A stretch of 64,000 bases of DNA, from positions 1,984,001-2,048,000 of the forward strand of contig JAHEWK010000002.1 of NCBI GenBank assembly GCA_020740775.1, written 5' to 3'. This document shows, piece after piece, positions 58,930 through 64,000 of this stretch. This DNA comes from Ilyonectria destructans (taxonomy: Eukaryota > Ascomycota > Sordariomycetes > Hypocreales > Nectriaceae). A program made the translations under genes and the position numbers. Position 1 is the stretch's first letter. Every line of letters begins with the position of its first letter. Under the pieces are notes generated by a model. It had not been told where the DNA came from, searched no databases, and was given only the letters and a program-made list of their open reading frames with translations.

Positions 58930-60197
58930 CTACAGCTTCCCCTTTGCCTCGCTTGCCTTCCTCATCTGCTGCGCAGACCTCAGCAGCGCATACAGGCTCT
59001 GCAGCCTCGGCATCTCCACGCCCCTCTCCCGGGCGATGCGCACGGGGTTGCCCAGGATGACCTCGAGCTCCAGGGGCTTGCCGGCCTCCCAGTCGAGGAG
59101 CATGCTCGGGCGAGCCCCCTTATTGCGGGCGGTGCTCTCGATGATCTTGTCCGGCGCCGCCATGCTCGCCGGGAACGGGCGGCCCAGGATGCGCGGCACG
59201 GCGTCCCGGATCTCGTGCATGACGCCGAGCAGGTGGCGCCGGAGCTCCGGATCGGCCACCATGTCGGCATTGCCCCGGCCGCCCGACAGCACGGCCGACG
59301 GGTTCATGGCGGCGTTGATGCACAGCTTGTGCCACCGCACCGTCTGCAGGCCGACCTCGTCGTGCGGCTCCACGTCGCGGATGCCGCCCAGGTCCGTCCA
59401 CCACCGCGTTAGCGCCTCGGTGCACGCCGTCCCGCGCCGGACCACCTCCGCGTCCCCGGTGCCCAGGCCGTCGGTGTACGGGCCGATGCTGATGCGCGTC
59501 CACCGGTTCTGCCGGATCGTGCCCGGGGACGTCTGTTCCGCGCTGATGACGGTGACGGCGCTGACAATGGGTGTGTCTGGGAACCGCTTCCGGAAGGGTT
59601 CCTCGACGCCGACGCCGTTCTGGATGAGGATGATGCACGACTTGGGACCCACGAGGGGCGTAATCATGTCAGAGTCATCGCTTACATCAGGCAGGGCCTT
59701 GGTCGTGACGACAATGTAGTGCCAGTCTCGCTTCGCTCCCTCCTCCCCAGGCGCATCAGCCGCCGCACTGACGGACGGGAACGCAGCATCTGGGGCAAAC
59801 GTGTAGTCGCCGAAGCTTCGGGTCTCCAGCTTCACACCGTCCTTTTGAATGGCGGCGTAGTTAGACCGGGCCACAAGGGAGACGTGGACGTTGTGAGAAG
59901 GCTACCGGGCCGGCGGTCAGCACACGAGAGCCGCGCCAAATGTCTCGGGACGACACGAGAGAGGAGAGCACGTTACATGGTGTAAGCGGGAGGCGTAGAA
60001 ACATCCCACGGCACCTGCGCCGACGAAGACGACATTGACACGGCTGCGCAGAAACCAGGCTCGGTCAACACGGGGGCCTCAAACGTTGGATCAACGCCCC
60101 CGTCCCCGTGGCATCTCCCAGAGGGGGCGGATGCGGACTGGGACGCATACGGGGAGAAGAGACAAGGGAGCTAAACCTACCTGTTGTTGTCTGCCAT
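58930..60197 (-). CDS. Ketopantoate reductase-like (PanE/ApbA family)
   Basis: Three exons on the minus strand (60197-60181, 60043-59977, 59901-58930) with introns of 137 and 75 bp give 351 residues. The second exon supplies the NADP-binding Rossmann signature VVFVGAGAVGCFYASRL. Further family features are VVTTKALPDV, ILIQNGVGVEEPF (the conserved Asn), TVISAEQTSPG, and WHKLCINAAMNPSAVL with the catalytic Lys region, followed by an all-helical C-terminal domain with MLLDWEAGKPLELEVILGNP. The family reduces 2-dehydropantoate to pantoate in pantothenate/CoA synthesis, but fungi have several paralogues whose substrates are not known, so this one is only family-level. The tiny first exon (MADNN) is supported by a good GTAGGT donor and GCGCAG acceptor. 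The coding sequence is very GC-rich, which explains the long antisense open frames. Confidence 0.88.
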
Positions 60198-63100
60198 GGC
60201 GTAGGTATTTGCCCCCCGTAGCCTCGTTCAGTGGCTCGCGGTCATGCAGCGTGAGACGTGGGATGTCGAGCAACAAGTCCGATGACGGCTGAAAGCGGCG
60301 GTTGGGGCGTGGACGAGCTGGGCGATGGCGCGGGCGGGATTCAAGTAGGCTCAAGGAGACGGCGATCAAGGCGCCTGCGACGTGAACGCGAACTGGACTG
60401 AGCCGGGCGACCTAAGGCACGTCGAAGGCGAATGGGATGGAAGCGCAGTTTCGTGACGTTGGAGAGCCCCCATGGATGGTCCGGCCCGCGTATCCTCCGC
60501 CCGCTCGCGTACCCTCCCCCACGACCACGGCACCGAGGCTCGCTGAGGCTTGAGCACACCATCGCCCAGCCAGGTCAGCCAGCGAATCGGCCCCTGTCGC
60601 TTTTCAACCGCTGCGGTGCATGCGTCTCTGGAGTTGAACGCTGACGCAGCTCAGGTTGCAGCTACATAGTACGAAGTACGTACTCCGTATATAGCAACAA
60701 AGCTGGCAGCTAGTCACGTCGGCCGATCGACCGTTCTGCAATGCGCCCTGCCACCGTCACCCTCTCACCCTCGCCGAAAGAAGCCGCCTGCATCCATCAT
60801 GGCCCAACTGCCACTGCCGCGGCCAGTCACGCTGGAAACACTCCAATGATTTGCAAAGGCTATTGCTCCAACATTTACAGGTTACCGACCTAACTTACGC
60901 AGTGGAGACCGGGACTGGGTTATGCAACCTGTTGGGACAGCAGCTTCTCGGTGGCTAGTTACCACCCCCCCAACTCACCGACGAACCGCAATCGCCCTCT
61001 ATCCGCTCCTCGACAATGGAGGGTGCACCCGACCCGATCGATCGTCATTTCACATGGATCAGGCTCCAGCCTTGTCTCCAAACGGCGGCCGGGCGTGTTT
61101 CTTGGGAACCATCCTCTGACCCTTCCGCATCAATGCTGGTGCTTCTACTGCCGCGACCTTCCAAACAGGGTGCGTCGGTAAGCATCTACACGGCACAACG
61201 TCGGCGATGCCGGTCGCCCGGTAGCCTCGCCGTGGCGCCGTGACGCCGTCCGAGTCTCCCGCCCACCCTTCATCTCAAGCTTTCATTCGTCCGTGTGCCA
61301 CCTGAATCGGTCGGTAGCTGCCACTCCACGCGACCTGTGTCATCTGTCCCAAGCCACGTCGATAACGCACTGTCGAACGCCCCCGGGATAGCCCGTCGGT
61401 ATATGCCCCCCTACACTGTCGTTGGGGATGTGGCTGAACGTAGCTTGAAATTTCACCCAGACACTTTGGCACCTAGAGGCCAGCATCTTCACCAGCGGAG
61501 ATCCAATAACCTCACTACGAAATGGGTACATTCAAATCATGGTATGTGCCTACAGCTGATTCCCGGCTTGTCCAGGAAGTCAAGACGACTTCTCAAAACC
61601 GGGTGCCCAGCAACGAGTACTATTTTTCTATGCCAGAGCGAAAACAATCAGGCCAATGGAGAGCAAGCACTGAATGTCGATAATACGCCGATAAATCGGT
61701 GTAATAGCTGGCAAAACGTCACGAGCGAGATGTTGTGCTGGGTTCGGTTAGTTGTCCGCAAGGAAGCCAATCTAGTGAGCAATCTAGCGCGGCGAACCAG
61801 TTGTGGTTCCCCGGTAGATCGGACTGGTTCTCGGCAAGGCACCGTTCGATCCGAAAATTGGTCGCGATCATCCCCTTCGAGCAGTGGCAAAAAGGTGGTG
61901 CAGAAATGACGATGCAGTGGAAGAAAACTCTTCACTCGAAGCACCCAGGAAGATCTGATGCTGTCCATCTGTGGCACGGCAGGTGCATCGCCGTCATCGC
62001 CAGCGGTGGACATCGCCGAGATCCTCCAGCCTTACCGGGCCGGAGGACAACCACAACAGCCCAGAGACAATCGAAGATCACCCTCCGAGCGCATCGCCAA
62101 CAGCCGTCAAGATGGTGCCGACTGGAGGTGATCGGGAACGGAATGCCCGGTCGATCGTCGCAGAGTGACCATGTGCGAGGGTGCAACGGCACTCGTGGCA
62201 CCAACAAGTGCTTCTTGTGAAGGTTGCAGGAAGATGAAAAACTTTTCCTGCGAGATGATACGGGGGGTTTTGATTTCGCAATCAGCCCTTGTCAGCGTGG
62301 GGGTTGGCCGACTGCTCGATGCCTGAGGACGGGCAAGAACCCCCAATGGTAGGAGCCCACACACGCTGCAGCTCTAGAGCCACAACAGCCAATCAAAGGC
62401 GGATATCGGGAAAAGGGACGGGGAAATAGGCAAAGCGGAAAAGCAAAGGCCGTCGGGTCTCGTTGTCATGAACCGCTCGTTGCCATGATATACCGAGCCG
62501 TCGTAGCCTCTGCCGAAGAATCGGATCATGACGAGTGTCGCGCCTCATGCCCTTCGTCTATACGTACGCCTGGGCTCTGCAGATGCATACAGTGTCCTTT
62601 TGACATCGTGGCCAATGCACGCAATGCAACGCACGGCAGAATGCCACCGACAGCCTAGAGCGGCCTCTTCTTGTTCCGGTCTTCGCTTGGCGGGCACCCT
62701 CAGCCGATGGCCGCGGAATTGCCATCGCGATGCAACACAAAGTGCGGGTGGAAATGAAGAGGGTCTCCCCCTTTCTCCCGGACTACCTCCGGCCTACCTC
62801 CGGAGGCACCTGAGACGGGGCAGATTGATAATTTTATTCTGGATCGGGGCAGACGCGGCTAATAAGGGGAGAAGCGCCATCACAAGACGCGACCCGAGGT
62901 GCAGCGAGCGGAGGCTAGTGATGTGATCGGTGCTGCGCTGGGAGAACAGTATCCAGTGGTCACTTGCAAGGCAAGGCAAGAAAGGAGTTCGTCAACAGAC
63001 CAAGCGTGGCCAACGGAGGGGATCTGCAAGTCCGGTAAGTTGTGGTTTGACAATCCATCCGAAGAACGGAGGTCCGTTTCCTTCCTCTTTGCCACCGCAC

Positions 63101-64000
63101 TTGACAAGCCACAATGCGGGATGCGATGGATGGAGGGGACGCGAACAAACGATGGGGATGCAATGGGCGTCTGACTGCATGGAGTCCCAAGCAAATGCCG
63201 GGGACGGAGGCTCAATAAATGCCATAGGCAAATCACAGGTGAAGAAAAGAAACTTCTACCACACCTCCAGACTATGAAATCCTGCAACAGCGATTCGAGG
63301 GCTTACCGGCCGGGTCCGGCAGCTGATCCGTAATGTGAATAATGTTGGTAGTTGGCCGTCGGCAGTTGGTAATTGGCGATCAATGGGGACATCTTTTGGT
63401 GTTGGTTTGACCTCTGGCAACCCTGCGCTGCACTGCATCACAATTCCAGTGGTACAAGTAATGGGCTGGACAGGAAGTGGATGTAACAGTGCGTATCCAA
63501 CAGTGGGGAGCATTGAGGACCTACGTAGGTAGCACTGCAGCTCGATGGCCCAAGCTCCCAATAAGATGCAGGGGCGCAGGCTTCTAGAAAACCAGATGGA
63601 ACCGAGCAGGGCAAATCCGGTTTGGAGGATTCACGCTTGCGATTAAGACCAATCATGGCGCGTTGCGAGGGTGCGGGAGGTGGAGGAACGTGGAGGGTGG
63701 TGGGCCCCGATGGCATGTCTGGACGAGCCAGGCAAGGCTTCCGGTCCGTTTTCGAGTGACCTGCGCAACAGTGCGAAAAGCTTCCCACCTGAACGGCCCT
63801 TGCATGCATGTAGGTCAGGCAGTTGTGTGACATTCTGCGGGAGCCAGCTGCTTTCTGTCGAGGCGTGTCTCAGTGTCCCTTCTAGACCAACCGAAAGCCG
63901 GGAGGGAGAGGGGAAGCCACCACCAGCCAAGAGCCTGATCATGAAGCTGACCTGGTCTGACCATTTGCAATGCCATGACTGACAATGACAAACAGCGGTG
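60198..64000. other. 3.8 kb terminal region without a supported gene
   Basis: Many overlapping frames of 60-200 codons occur on both strands, none with recognisable domains, codon bias like the neighbours or convincing intron signals. A near-palindrome lies at 60669. The region may contain part of a gene outside the window, a non-coding transcript or decayed sequence. Confidence 0.45.
60669..60688. repeat. Near-perfect 20 bp palindrome
   Basis: TACGAAGTACGTACTCCGTA reads nearly the same on both strands, with one mismatched pair. Similar TACTCCGTA-type elements are scattered in many ascomycete intergenic regions. Whether it is a protein-binding site or a remnant of a small inverted-repeat element is unknown. 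Confidence 0.6.

Noticed and set aside
59036..59719. 227-codon plus-strand frame
   Set aside because: Antisense to the GC-rich ketopantoate reductase-like gene, which has clear family motifs.
42203..60197. Biosynthetic gene cluster around the SNF2, orphan and reductase genes
   Set aside because: No polyketide synthase, NRPS, terpene enzyme, P450, transporter or pathway regulator is present.

Overview
This window looks like nuclear DNA of a filamentous ascomycete, most likely a sordariomycete and possibly in the order Hypocreales. Genes are monocistronic and broken by short introns (about 48-180 bp) with GT-AG ends and CTAAC/CTGAC-type branch sites. Coding regions are GC-rich, 5' leaders are pyrimidine-rich, and several products belong to fungus-typical families (hybrid phytochrome histidine kinase, Atg13, Hse1, Yrb30-like, ATP-dependent PEPCK). 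I recognised no tRNA, rRNA, CRISPR array, intact transposon or biosynthetic gene cluster.

Layout. 0-2.4 kb is accessory: a partial Fic-domain gene next to an AT-rich island that looks like decayed mobile DNA. 2.5-12.7 kb holds two plus-strand genes: an ankyrin/RCC1/double-BTB protein (IBTK-like) and ATG13. 12.7-16.5 kb has no recognisable gene. 16.5-21.1 kb is a fungal phytochrome. 22.1-28.6 kb is a compact housekeeping block: CK2 beta subunit (-), JmjC/cupin_8 protein (+), membrane-hairpin methyltransferase-like protein (-), Yrb30-like Ran-binding protein (-). 29.8-32.1 kb is SUP35/eRF3. 32.1-38.4 kb is a long stretch with no recognised gene, with simple repeats and a switch in strand composition. 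38.5-41.4 kb is PEPCK and 42.2-45.8 kb a SNF2/Rad5-16-group ATPase. 46-50.7 kb is a second accessory patch: a zinc-ribbon orphan, a frame-disrupted gene and an orphan. 52.0-54.3 kb is HSE1 (ESCRT-0). 55.4-58.2 kb is an F-box-like gene carrying an in-frame stop. 58.9-60.2 kb is a ketopantoate-reductase-like gene. 60.2-64 kb shows no gene I can support.

Functional themes are core eukaryotic processes: translation termination (SUP35), autophagy initiation (ATG13), endosomal sorting (HSE1), CK2 signalling, Ran-linked transport, gluconeogenesis (PEPCK), red-light sensing (phytochrome) and genome maintenance (SNF2). They form no pathway cluster. The most unusual sequence-level features are a PEPCK start codon that appears to be assembled by splicing (A|TG), a 714 bp intron in the same gene, a GC-AG intron directly after the phospho-acceptor of the phytochrome receiver domain, and three accessory genes that look damaged (truncated Fic, frameshift at 48.8 kb, in-frame TAG at 56.99 kb). 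I did not find a convincing novel multi-gene system.
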